A DNA stretch of 64,000 nucleotides, from positions 35,252,002-35,316,001 of the forward strand of contig OX439046.1 in assembly GCA_949317995.1 (NCBI GenBank), written 5' to 3'. The position numbers were made by a program, and so were the translations under genes. The stretch's first letter is position 1, and each line of letters begins with the position of its first letter. This stretch comes from Acholoe squamosa (lineage: Eukaryota > Annelida > Polychaeta > Phyllodocida > Polynoidae). Below, in pieces: positions 1 to 12,453 of this stretch. A model generated the notes under the pieces. It made no database searches. It saw only the letters and a list, made by a program, of their open reading frames with translations, and was not told the origin of the DNA.

Positions 1-3000
1 TATCTCCTGGGCCCATCCTTTACATCTAATCCTGAAGGGCCACGACAATATATGCATTCATGTAGTGAATATGCCCCAGTGGTCAATGAGGATCATTCTA
101 CATGGAGGGAGGGAAGCATATGCAGGATATCAATTTGTGTACAATGGATATAATAATTTTGTACAGCACTTTCGGTGTGGCCATTGTGTTATACTCTATA
201 CATTCAGGGTGGATTTGTGGTGAGCCAAAGTTATATTGGACATTGTTAGATCTACTGCCTTTTACGTGTACATGTACTTCTATGTCTGTTAACGGAGTGC
301 CGTCATTTAAACTGCATTTTTATACTTTGGAATGATTGTTCAACACATGCGATAGTTGCACTCAGTACAGGCGAAAATACTTGACTATATGGCAAGATAG
401 GCTTGGACACCAGAAACTGTAGGAAAGGTATGCATTACATGTATGTATAAAAGCATGCCGATAATGCCCCTACTGAGCTGCTCATGCCATGGTGAGTGAA
501 TCATAACCTTTTGCCGCTTATCAATGGGGTCTCTCACGCAACAGCCTGCCATTAGAAAGCACTACTGTATCCATATCCAAGCCCGAACACGATACATGCT
601 ACTACTAAAAGACTCCATTTCAAATACCTCCTGTATGCTGAAAGGCTACTGAGAGATGCTGTTAGGTGGAAGCCCAGGGGCAATACCAATTTGGAGTTTA
701 TATTTGATGAGCTATCATTTATAGGCAACCCTCATGGAGACTGTATATACGCCGGGGCCAACTTGTAACAAAGAATTTCATACTTAATATAAGGACGGTG
801 GATGTACCTTAGCAGATTCCCAGTATAATGCCTCCACATGGCCCCCAGTTAATGTAAAGGAGAATTAGGCCACTACAGTCGGTCAGTTTCCTGTGCGTCA
901 CTGCCATGTACAGTGCCTCTTCCGGCTGGATTTGTACCTATAGAGAGTGTTGCCTATTGTTTAAAGCATTGGGACGAGAGACTGCCCTAATGGAAGCATT
1001 TCCCATTTTAGAATACTCAGCTTTGAGGATTGCCATTACATCATGCACACTAGTCAGTCATCATGATGTATGGATGCAGATCCAGATCGCCAGGGCCTTG
1101 TTCATGACTCGCTGAGTACTGCCTTCTGCCAATGTGGATACAATCCATCTTGCATTTCCCATCTTGCATTTCATGCATCATTCCGATCCTACAGGGTCGA
1201 TGCACTTCTCATTGCAGTGTACACGAGGAGATAATTGTTAAATTTAAAGAAATTTAAATGATAAGAAATCTAAGAAGGCACAGCATAGCTGTGATGTCAG
1301 TTGGTCTTTATGATTAATTTCCGCCAATCAAATTATAGAAATAGACACCAGTGCTTTAAAGGGTTAAACTAGGTTTTCACACCTATATGCAGGGTAAGTA
1401 GACTTTCTTTGTCCTAGCACTAATAGCCAATAATAAAAGGCTAGGCCAGTCCCTGTATAATCCTATGAATCCACAAAATATTCAAGAGCTAAGGGTGTAA
1501 GGGTTCTAAAGCCATGGTCAAGTCTACAGTGGACAAAACCTGGCGATGTCTACATTAATGAACAATGGTCAGTTGGCTATGGCCAACTGACAATAAGTCT
1601 ACAGTAATGTTGATTTAACTTTTAAAATATATTGACTCCCTCGCTGTTCCTGCAAAATATCAATATGATTATTAGTCTATGCGAAAAAGTATATTTCCCA
1701 TGCAGGACATTACGTCCGGCAGATCTCTACTTCTGCAGGCCCAGTTCATTTTTTGGAGGACCAAAACATAATGGGTACCTAAGGACATTTTCTGGGAAAA
1801 GGGAATAATATCATAAAGCAAGAACACACACTCTATTCTCATCAGTAAATTCATTGGGATTCATAAACAGATAAAACTGTAGATAAAAAAACAAACTAGC
1901 ATATAGCCCACGGTCTGGAGATTGCAGTCAGACATTTGGGCCTTCACTCTGATAATGTCTGTTGGCCCAAGAACCATTCTGTCTGCTAGTATAGCCGGTG
2001 TCCGCAAAGACTGGATTATTGATTGAAAGCTCCATTGTACATAAAGAGGTTCTCCAATTTCTTCTGACAATGGGATGCTTATCTCTAGCATGATTGTCAC
2101 CTGCCTACAGTAGTTCTAACTCCGGCAACTAAAAACCATTACTTTACACAGTAATTGGAGGAGCTCTATCACCTGGGAATATGTATATCTTGCTTTAATA
2201 ATGGAAACCTTTCAAAGAGAGGATGGCTTCTCTTCGGGTAGACAATTAAGCCTGTATTGTAAACATAGAATGTAAATAGGTGGCCTTCGTGTAATTTGAG
2301 TGTCATATTCATTTCTTTCCAATTAGGAAAGTAATTCAGTGAGTATATTTCAAGGTATTGCTGATGCAGCAAAATAATTAACAGTTGGTTATCTTGTATA
2401 TGCCTACAGCAGAGATCAGCATCATCATAAAGGAAGTCTGAGGGTCACATTAGCAGTTCTCCTATTAAAATTGCATCGTCTGCTTTGATATATTGTACGG
2501 TTAAAAGGCTGAAAACAGATACAATGCCTTACCATTTGAAGCAGGTACCTGAATGCATTATCTATGACTGACTTTTTCAATTTGGGCTCACAGCAGATTA
2601 ACACCGGACACTGATTGCCATAGGTAGACAGCCTACCTGTTCAGTTAGCCTACCTGAGTTCTCTTCAAGAAAGTAGAAAACTCGTGAAAAGTGTAGATAA
2701 GACTGCAGTATGAGGAGATGGAGCCTGTAGGCAAATCATCCTGGCAAATCATACAAAACACGCAGGAGAGTAAAATAGCCTCATTGGTTCCACACAGAAA
2801 GACGATGAAGAAAGACAGTAAATTTGGAGCAATTTCTAAAGGATTTGCACAGCGGAAGAGCAGAGGCTTTAGTACCTGACCTAGAAATAGAAAAAGCCTT
2901 TAGAGAAGTCATCCTCCAAAATATGTGACTTCTATATAATAACTTAAAACATACAGTTATTAAGGTATTCTTTGGTAAACACTGAGAATCAGCGGCATAC

Positions 3001-3190
3001 CGTAGTTGTCTGTTTACGCTCCGTGCCTTTGAGTGCCACTCGTAAATGAGCGCCGGGATTAATGAAACATCAAAAATTGAAGAATACACAATAAACTAGG
3101 TCTTGAATAATCAGAGCCTAAGGTAGAGCCAGGCTGAAATATAAATCTGCACTGGGGCACTTGTATAGACCTAGATGCCACTACGGTATA
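1..3190. other. Non-coding host DNA, left edge
   Basis: No open frame here looks like a conserved protein; the longest are 60-102 codons with no recognisable motif. The sequence is AT-rich and unique apart from one perfect hairpin at 1568-1591. It could be intergenic or intronic; no exon boundaries can be argued from sequence alone. Confidence 0.5.
1568..1591. repeat. Perfect 10-bp-stem hairpin
   Basis: GTCAGTTGGC, a 4-base loop (TATG), then GCCAACTGAC. The arms are exactly complementary. No U-run follows on either strand, so there is no reason to call it a terminator. Function unknown. Confidence 0.7.
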
Positions 3191-3288
3191 AGGGCCAATC
3201 CATAAAGTGGAAGAAGTAAAAGTGTGCCAAAGGGCTGGGGGTGTCTAATAAGCCCTAAAAAGCGTGACGTAATTTATGGATAAGCCCT
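3191..3288. mobile_element. Short foldback/MITE-like element
   Basis: The ends are inverted copies: AGGGCCAATCCATAAA at 3191-3206 against the reverse complement of 3273-3288 (AGGGCTTATCCATAAA), 14 of 16 matching. An inner AGGGCT/AGCCCT pair nests within it. At 98 bp it has no coding capacity. No clear target duplication is visible, so the superfamily is not assigned. Confidence 0.45.
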
Positions 3289-6180
3289 AACTAGCTAGCG
3301 GGATGAATTATCAACCAGTGAGATAATTTCATCCATTCACTGCAGAATTCTTAGAGGGTAAAGCTGATACCATAACCTATAAGTGATTACTTGTTTGTAA
3401 ACCAACTGCGAGACTGGCTACGCTCACTGGGTATCCCCCAGCATCAGTGTATGGACGGCCAGACTCCATTGACTTCTGCAGGAAACTTGTTTCGCAATGT
3501 GCAACAAGCTGCAGCTGGGTTATTCGATTGTAAATGAGTTTTCAACACTTCATTTCTCGTCTATTGACCCAAGTGCCCCCTTTTTATCCAGCCTAATGGC
3601 TCTACACACTGCCTCCAAGCTGATATTTCCTGCTTCAATCCTTCATTTCTAAGGGGCGCCAGGGACAATTTGTGAGCCATTCATTTATCCGATTCCTTTT
3701 TTCTTTCAGATTCACTTAAAGGTGCTTGCCTTTTCCCCTAAGATCACTGAAGTGAAACATAGGGAAGGCGATGGGAATGAAATGGTGGCTGACACGATGT
3801 GGTGCATTCGGAAATTAAGCATCACTGAATGGAACTGTGAAATCATTGCTTTTGCCTAGTTTCTACGTGGGCAACTATAGCTTTGGGGGAACTTGGGATT
3901 TAATAGGTGTATCAAAACAAACTTTCACAAATAGCCTTGGCATATCTCCTTGAATCAGTAAGTCAGTGTGTGTTTTCAAAAAGCGAGGAACATTTGTGGT
4001 TGAGCTTTCTGCAAAGGCTGAGGGAGTCAGCAGTGAATGTTTTCCGTTACTAATACCTGATTGAGATGCTGGTACATCTTCTGACTAGAAATATATAATC
4101 TTCATCTTTTGCATAATGCATGATGAAGTCAATGATCTTAAGCAGTTTCATCCACCCGCCTGAATAAAATCAAAAGTATGATATACATCCAGAAAATTCT
4201 TTCACTGATAGTAAAGTACACATACTGTTGTTATTACACTAGAATAGTGTACAGGAATAGTCCATAGCAGAGGAGCAACAGACGAAAATAGATTGTTGGC
4301 CTTCCTTGTCCTTTACACCGTGGTGACTCTGAACCACACACTAGTCAACTACATGTAGTCCGCAGTACCTATACAGTCGCCGCGCAAATAAGAGGAGCAT
4401 ACCGAAAGATGTGACCTTATAATAATATTGTCATAGTATGTGGTAAGATACTGGCCTAATTATTGTTAACATTAACCATGTAATACAACACCCATACTGA
4501 ACACAGGCGTGTTATTGGGAACTCACACAGAGTGAATATATAATTACATGTATAAGGTACTAGTAATGGTGCTGGATAATGGTAAATTATCTGTTAAATA
4601 GGGTGTAACGGAGGGGCATTAATCTTAAGGTACAGTTAAGACATTAATCTTAAAGTTTAAGTTAATAATGAAGGCTAATGAAGAGACCTAACACGAAATG
4701 TATGTATGGAGATCATTAACTGGATTGTTTATAATGATTATTAATTGATACATCTGCTAAGAGGGTCTGCAATTACATGTCTCTCCATTTTGGCAAATAT
4801 GATTATGAAATATTTGGTAATTTTATATTAATAATCTTTGACATGTTACACATGGCTGCATTTTACTTCACAACAGGATGTCATCAAATGCACTTAAGAT
4901 ATTCTTTCAGATAATTCACAAGAGAGACCTTAATGGGCTGATGCAATCAGCAGTGGCCTTTTCAAACATTCCTCAATTGTCTGTATCATAAAGACGATAA
5001 GGAATTCTTCAAAATACATGTACCGTGGGAAGTAATCCAACCCCAACCTCTTTACTAGGTTCTATTTTTTATATAGTCCCGGGTATATTATATAGTCTTA
5101 TAGACACAGGGATATCAAATTGTGCATCTACTCTCCAGGGCCCGCCCCTACGTTATATCATGTGTGACTACATTCACTGGCGTGTTCAGCCTCAGTTATT
5201 AAATTCACCTCTGGTAGACCTGGACTACACCCAATACCAGTTCACCCTTGCGGTTCAGAAATACAAACTCTTTTTTATGCCATTCCTGTCATCCTTTACA
5301 TTTTGTATAGAATACTACACCTGCCTACATTTCAGCCACGCCAAGAACTTCCCCCCCTCAGGTTTTATGGCGAAATTCTCTCCTCGTCTGAATTCAATTC
5401 GTGATATGCCTCACGAATAATGTTGACAAGAAAACTTAAGTTGTAAATTGTCCTTTCCTCTTCATATCAGTAGTGATCATCAAGTTTATATCATTTAATT
5501 GTCAAATATGTTTATCAATATACATAAGTCTTTTAATGGGAGAACCTTTTCTTAAAAGTCTGAACTTCAAGATACATTCATAGACGAAAGGACGATGAGG
5601 ATTTGACGGTTGGTGTCGATATAAATAGGCCTATTTCCATCCAGATACGATACTCACAATAAGACATGTACATACTATAACTTGACGTCTTAACTACGTA
5701 TATCCCTTCATATCAACATGGAGACTTAGAATTGACTTAATTAAGCGACTACCAGTTGGGACGACCATTGCAAACTATTAGTGTATTATTGTATACATTA
5801 CTTTCATTTATCTAAGCAGGTCATGTATGGGCACATAACTATGTTAGCTGAGGACAGAGGGCACAGAGGAACATCCTCCCATCGCCATCATTATCATAAC
5901 TTAAGACATTAATCACAAAATGAAACTGAACTTAAGATCCTAACTTAAGCTATGGAGGTTCTGCCAGGTTGGGGTTCCACTTACATCCAATTAGGCTAAT
6001 TATAATCACAGACATGGAATATGCTAATTACTCAAGTTACTTCTCGTTACAACTTGACTTTATAATGGGACTCCATATTTTTTACTGTATTATAAGTATA
6101 TGTGTATTCTGCGAAAACAACATATGGAGGGCAATTGGGGGGAGGGGACAATTTAACGGCACTCCACTAGAGACAGTCAT
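3289..6180. other. Non-coding host DNA
   Basis: AT-rich sequence. It contains a partial direct repeat, CATTAATCTTAA, near 4617 and 4641. The 131-codon open frame at 5025-5420 has no motif and looks like chance. Nothing else could be supported. Confidence 0.45.
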
Positions 6181-6303
6181 TAGGGAGGTTTAGCAACCAC
6201 GACGTACGTCACTCAACTCTAATTTTACGTAGACGTACCAATGCTGTAGGCATGCTGTACCTCTGCGTTATATTGCCTACGTAGTGGGCGCTAAACCTGC
6301 CTA
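6181..6303. mobile_element. MITE-like element with about 28-bp imperfect TIRs
   Basis: The left end TAGGGAGGTTTAGCAACCAC and the reverse complement of the right end (TAGGCAGGTTTAGCGCCCAC) agree at most positions, and the similarity continues into a CTACGTAG-like stretch. The centre holds its own GTAC...GTAC inverted segment. At 123 bp it is non-coding. Whether TA or TAG is the duplicated target cannot be decided from one copy. Confidence 0.55.
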
Positions 6304-7519
6304 CTATCTCTTCAGGTGAATTTTGAGACGAAGCCTCTGCAGAATCATGAATGCCATGGATTTCAATACTCTTGATATTGCTTGTCACTGAGTTAGCATC
6401 TTCTGTGTTAGACTCCAAACATAATTCTAACTAGCCATGTTTAGACACCATGTCAGGTATACCTTTCACTTTACCCTGCTTATTCTTCTACCCAGCCCCT
6501 TATTCCCCAAGCCTCCCTCTTACACAATAATCACCCATACCCTGGGCCTGGTCTATGTTAACAATCACATCTAGATCTCTTTAACTGCCTTCCTGCCGGA
6601 TCCCTGCCACTGACAAATCTAATCTCACTCAGCTCCATCTTCCTAATTCAGTTTCATGGATCTTTCCCTCCTCCTTATCCTTGGATCAACTCACAGTGAT
6701 GCTCGCCAGGCCCAATATCGAAGCTGCATACCCTTATTCCTACAACATCAATTATCTATAGTGCGTTCAGTGAAGTCATGACTTGCTACAACAAAGGTAT
6801 GGCTTTACAGGGAATAATGAGATGCAAGTGCGTAATGAATAATATTAGAGTCGTCAAAGATCCGTACATAAATGTCGTGTCCCTTGTTGACACGTGTCGT
6901 TGTATGAGCTTGTTGGTATCCATATTTAACAGGTACATATTGTTGAAAAAGCACCTAACTGCTGTGACAAAGGGCTGGGTGTGTTCTGAAAAATGGCTAA
7001 ATAACAGTGGCATAATTGTTGAACGTTCCCTAAAGTGCCATATAGAAAATATACATGACGTCATAACTACACTTAGAACATCTTAAAGGTAAACATGGTT
7101 GTTTTTATCTTTTCTTTTTCAAATAAAAAGTACATTCTTTTCCCATACTTCCCACACTTCTCAGTGAAACAAGCTCTAGCATGGGTCACATGAGGAAAGT
7201 ACCAAAAAGCAGCCACCATAGGTATCCATCTCCAGCCTCCCTGGCTTCTCACTAATCGTGTTTATGCAATAAGCTGGTCCCTCCCAGTGATCCTATCAGA
7301 AGCTGTATCAAGTTAACCCTGAGTCAGGAGTAGAGCAGCAACTAAAAGGATCTCCGATTCATAAGTTGGAGGGTAGGATGTGCATGTATTTTGTCATATA
7401 GAGCTATGGCTGGGGTTTCTTTTCATGGAAAGTACAGCGATAATTGCATCATCTGGCATCGTTTGGGAACGGTTTACTACATACAATGCAGTTCACAAAA
7501 ATGAATGGACTTCCTTTCC

Positions 7520-7521
<2 letters not shown>
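6304..7521. other. Non-coding host DNA
   Basis: Pyrimidine-rich sequence at about 6450-6670, followed by AT-rich sequence. Two overlapping antiparallel open frames at 6778-7086 (102 and 92 codons) shadow each other and carry no recognisable domain. No gene is called. Confidence 0.4.

Positions 7522-7590
<69 letters not shown>
7522..7590. repeat. (TA)n microsatellite
   Basis: An uninterrupted TA dinucleotide tract of about 69 bp. It produces spurious Ile-Tyr open frames in both directions. Confidence 0.95.
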
Positions 7591-7592
<2 letters not shown>

Positions 7593-8332
7593 TCTCTGTT
7601 CTGAAACAGTCTAACCTTAGTGATTTAGTGTCCCTAACAATGCCTACGACTAACAAGAGGCCTTTTAGCCTATTGTAGTGCTTATGTTGTAATGTCCATA
7701 TGGGCTTATGCCTACACTACTTGCTTTGTATCTTAGAGCACAATGGTGCATATACCTCTATCACGGCCCCTATGCTTTACTTACAATGTGGTTCTTTAGT
7801 TTGACCTTCTGCAAAGGATCATGTCACAGTATGTATACATAGTCATGTGTGGTTAAGATTTGTAATTATCTATTTCTTAGACCTGTACATTTTCCTCTGG
7901 TACTCCTTAGAGCGGTTTGTCATAACCCACACGTGGTGATGGATATACACACACTGCCTATTGTTTTACACAATGTGGTAAGACTCTAGACAAAAACCCA
8001 ATACATAAGGTAGCACACTATGTCCATCTGTATGGGGCGGTGGAACAGAAACAACCCTCACATAAAACGTAACGGGAACAGAAAGAGAAAATGCAAGAGA
8101 AAGGGAGGGAGCGAGCAGGATGGGATTAGAATTGAGGCAGAGGATCGAGAGGGAGGCCTGAGGCTAGCCCCTCGAGGCTATCCCAGGTTTATATAAACTA
8201 AATTTCATAGTTTTGTTAGATTGTGTAAAACTGTAAGGCAGTGTTCAGCTATACCGACCTATTGGGATACATTATTTACCGATGAGATATTTCCCTTATT
8301 CAGTGCAGACACTTAAGAGTGCATTATATATA

Positions 8333-8474
8333 CAGGGATGGAAGTCACTAAGCACCAAACTCCCTGAAATGCTCGAAAAGAACCCCTTAAATATAGGTTT
8401 TGTATAGGAATGTATAGGTTTTGGAACATGAAAATCGCTGAAATCAGGGAAATCACTGAAGACTTACATCCCTG
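8333..8474. mobile_element. hAT-like MITE, copy 1 of a two-copy family
   Basis: The element starts CAGGGATGGAAGTC and ends GACTTACATCCCTG, so the termini are inverted repeats. CAGGG-type ends are typical of hAT elements. The flanks are TATATATA (8325-8332) and TATATAAC (8475-8482), compatible with a decayed 8-bp duplication, although TA-rich flanks make this weak. A diverged relative lies at 57424-57553 with the same internal CCCTGAAAT and TCAGGGAAATC blocks. It has no coding capacity. Confidence 0.55.
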
Positions 8475-11312
8475 TATATAACACCTAGTACCCTCCAGGC
8501 TCTGACCCCCTACGCGACACCTCTCCGCTATCCACCTGGTAGGATAGATGTGGACCGAGGCTGAGTACCCTGATGTTGGTTGTTCTCCGGGTACCAGATA
8601 AAGCAATGGTGCCCCCTATTAAGGAGCCTGCAACCCCAGTATATATGTACAACTTGTACACGAAGTGTGAAACAGACTATAGTGGTGCTTTATGGTATAG
8701 ATAACCTCCCCGTCACCTCACAGTGGCACGTGGTTGGGTTTCACAAGTCAATGGCTGTCCCCAGGGTGCAATCTTCACACATGACACTCTCCACCTTATT
8801 TCTTTTTATTGTTCTATCTGCTAGGGTGTGTATTCCGCATGTCTTCACTCTTCTGCTTTTTTGTTTCGATCTGTTTCTCCTTTCCCGGGGTTCTCGTTTT
8901 GTTGACTAAGTCTATTACCCCTCTGAACTCTCATCCAATGCGTTCTGAACTAGGTGCATGCATGATCAACCTTTCCTGCTGGTTCCATAGACTTGTCTAT
9001 GTACAATCCGTTGGAATAGTGCTAATCAGATGCTTTATGGTATATCAAAGTATAGAAAAAGAGTTTACGCCTGTGTAACTAGCACTTTAACTTAGTAAAC
9101 CTTTAAACTCAGTCATCATGGAATGAATTAGCAAAAGGGACTGCACATTAACATTCCAAACTTTAGCTGACTCACCTCACCATATACATGTTTTCGCCTT
9201 CTCATTGCCGTAAAAAATGCTTGATCCAAATCATACGTGGTATGACAAAAGTAAAAATAATAAAATAAACTGCCCTTTTTCCGAAAGGCTTTGATTCTGA
9301 TATCTGAGAGAGTCTTGGTTCTCCAACTAAGAAACCTGAAGTGTGGTAGAAAAAGGTGTATATATGTATTATATTCAGGTAGTTATCATATCCTTCTCCT
9401 ACCCCCACTAGAGCCACCTTGGTGGGATCCAATCACGGCTAATAAAACCAGCAAAGTAGGATTTAACATTTCTTTGTCTTGTTTATCTTCCTCTCTGTAT
9501 GCCTTATACACAACAGTAGAGGATGATTTCAAGATGTAGGAGAGCATCTCTACTCAAATATGTACCATGATTACAAAGAGGCATACCGGTACTTGTCCTG
9601 TGTTGACTGCTTTACTTAATCAATTATAAAGAGATTGCTATCCTGTATCTATCAGTCACATGGGCTGCAATCCCTGTCAATACCCATCCCACCGTGAAAT
9701 CAATGTTTGAACCTAAGGGCCTTTTACCAGTTATCACTCAGCAATTGCAGAAAGACTTTGGACATCCATTAATAGCTTTTGCATTAAAACGTTTTCACAT
9801 ACATATCTGATGAAGAAGCTTGTGCTTGACATCGGGTCACCAGTGTTAAACCCACCAGTTCCACAAGGTGGGGGACTAATTAAAGAGGAGTGCAAAAAGC
9901 ACACCTAAGGGTCCAGGAAGAGATCAGGCAGGCGACGGCATTTACTGCAAAGTACTTACTCCATCGAGGTTTCTACCTGTAACAAGAAAAACACGGCTCC
10001 CCTGATGCAGAAACGAATACAAATGCACTTGCTGCAAAGATCTGCTATAAAAGATCTATAAAAAGAAGTTGTTACTTGATAGGCTCCTCCCGTGATCACC
10101 TGAAAGATGAACTGCGTTCTAAACCTCCCTTCAATTTCCAGGTGGTATCTGTATTCAGAGCAGTGGTGGCAATTTGACATAGGATTTAGGGATTAGATAC
10201 TGGAGGCGTACTCTACCTGTAGTTTGTATTCTAGGTAGCTAGCCCAGGGCCTGGCCAGGTTCCAGTGTCCCTATATATTATTATAATAGCCTGGTGTTTT
10301 ATTATGTGCAGGTTTTAAAGAGGATCGACTTGCATGGTGGAGAGGGTCCACTTGCCAAGATAAATGTACGGTGAATGCCAATGTGTATATTACAGTATAG
10401 CCGTAGGATAGAATCAAAAGGGAGTCAATGAAGCAGTGGAAAGAATAGACTTCACATCTTCACATACTCGAGACAGTGTGGGTATAAGATCAACTCATTG
10501 TGATTAAAAAAAGAGGTTATAGCTACAGCAGACTATAGGCTAGTTCAATAGACATATTCCGAGACACTAGTGTGTTACCAAGTACATGTATCTAAATGTC
10601 AGGATATATTAACATTCCTCCAAGATGTTGATATATAGTCCCATGATGAGATGATATAAACTATGCAATGTTCTAGACACAGACCCACATACTTGGAAAG
10701 TCTTTAATCTTTTAAATTACATTTAATAAATACCCACATGCTAACAAGGGGCTGGCTTTTTAGATCGATTTTAATTAGCCCATAACCAGCCCATAACTAT
10801 AAAACGGAGCAAGAATGAGAAAAGCTTCTTCTTGGAGACATGTGGTCGCTGAGGGCAAGTACCCCCTCCCTTCCCAATCCCTTTAAGAACTGAATAAAAA
10901 TGAATAGTCTAGACGGCCTTTTTGTCGCCTTAATTAACATGGAAGGTGTGAGCCTCCCACAGAAAGTGTTTCGTTACGCTTTTTAAAATGAAATTTAGAC
11001 GCTCAATACCAGACATACATTGAAACCTTTAGGTCGAGGACAGAATCAGTCTGACAAGTGATCAATGTGTATGGCCTTAGGCTAAGGTCACATGATCACC
11101 TACAGCTCACATGGCCCCCCTCTAATTGGCTGAAGTGGCACTGGTTGAGTGGACCCTTTTCATTTTTCTGTTTTGTGTGGGGTAATTATGGGGTAGACCG
11201 GGGTATTAAGTGCATACATATGAAGATCCCTTCACCCGTCTATCTACCCCCCCCCCCCCATGCGTGTCAGGCAGGCAAGGAGTACCTAGTAACATCAAGA
11301 AAAGTATAGTGT

Positions 11313-11340
11313 AGAATAGTATAGTACACTATACTATTCT
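11313..11340. repeat. 28-bp near-perfect palindrome
   Basis: AGAATAGTATAGT, a 2-bp AC spacer, then the exact reverse complement ACTATACTATTCT. The two 13-bp arms match perfectly. Such tight palindromes tend to extrude as cruciforms and are usually unstable. No adjoining gene explains it. Confidence 0.75.
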
Positions 11341-12165
11341 TGGTAACATTGCCAACATTAAGCCAAAGAATGCATTATTATTACCTAAGAATGTGTCAAC
11401 ATATGGGCAATATGAATATGTCGATGCCAGGCGTATCTAGTTATTTTAACATATACCCGTTATGCGAATGAATGTGCATACATTTTCTTTAAAAATCAAA
11501 GTGAAACATGCCTTTCAAGATGACCCGACCTCATCACCTTTAAGGCCTTGACTGTCTGGCATCGGAAGCCATTCTTTGTATCACTTTCCAATGCAGACAA
11601 GACCCCGAAGAAATCAAATAGGAAGGAACAAAATATCAATGAATATTTGCTCGGGTTACACTGTACAACAGCCAGAAAAAAAAACGGAGAGCAAACATAC
11701 CAATTATACCTAATTTGAGGCTGCTGATTCTGAAAATGAGGTTAAAAAATGCCTATTAGCTCTCAATTTTTAGATATCCATAGGGTGCCATATGTGCTGA
11801 AAAATCCCCCCGAGGGCAATGATTTCACTATGATCACCTAAGTAGTATAGTCCAAATCTATGCAACAACTTTCTTATCTCATTCCTGGCATTTGTCTGGG
11901 TTATATCAATAGCTTTGACACTGCTGCAAATCATAATTCACCCAAAAGTGGCTCCTAGGTCTCTACTATTCCGGGCGTCAGAACCTGTTTTATTTATTTT
12001 ATGTGCTTGGTATTAGCATGCTCCATATGTATAGTTGTAGCAGTTTGGGTAGTCCAAAAGAATGAGACAAACTTGGATCATACCACTAGGGTCAAGATTT
12101 ATATTTATTTAAAGTTGAATATGACAGCCCCATAGGTTAACCAAGAACCTCTGTATCACACCCCA

Positions 12166-12453
12166 CAGTGTGATAACCCTTCCCTGTATCACACTGACAG
12201 GTAGAACATTGCAAATGGTCACATAACTAATGATGAAATGATTAATGCCAAATAAATTAATTTTTGAACATATCTGACAAAAAATAACTTGAGATAAATA
12301 CAAAGGAGCACTTGAATTGGTCCCCACTGAGGGTTATCACACTCGGCTTTGCCTCATGTGATAACCAATTCTTCTGCACTTTTGTCTATATATCCACACG
12401 AAATAGCCTCAATCTCATGTACACTGCATTATAACCCCTGGTTTTGGGGTTAT
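12166..12453. repeat. Cluster of three hairpins sharing ATAACC/GTGATA arms
   Basis: Three inverted repeats lie within 290 bp: CAGTGTGATA/TATCACACTG (12166-12175 and 12187-12196), GGTTATCAC/GTGATAACC (12332-12340 and 12358-12366), and ATAACCCC/GGGGTTAT (12431-12438 and 12446-12453). The shared words suggest remnants of one foldback element, but no outer TIR pair was found. Confidence 0.5.

Noticed and set aside
5025-5420. 131-codon plus-strand ORF
   Set aside because: No conserved motif, AT-rich composition like its surroundings and no splice context; consistent with chance.
7522-7590. Ile-Tyr repeat proteins at the TA tracts
   Set aside because: They are translations of (TA)n microsatellites and recur at 21426, 52579 and 63058.
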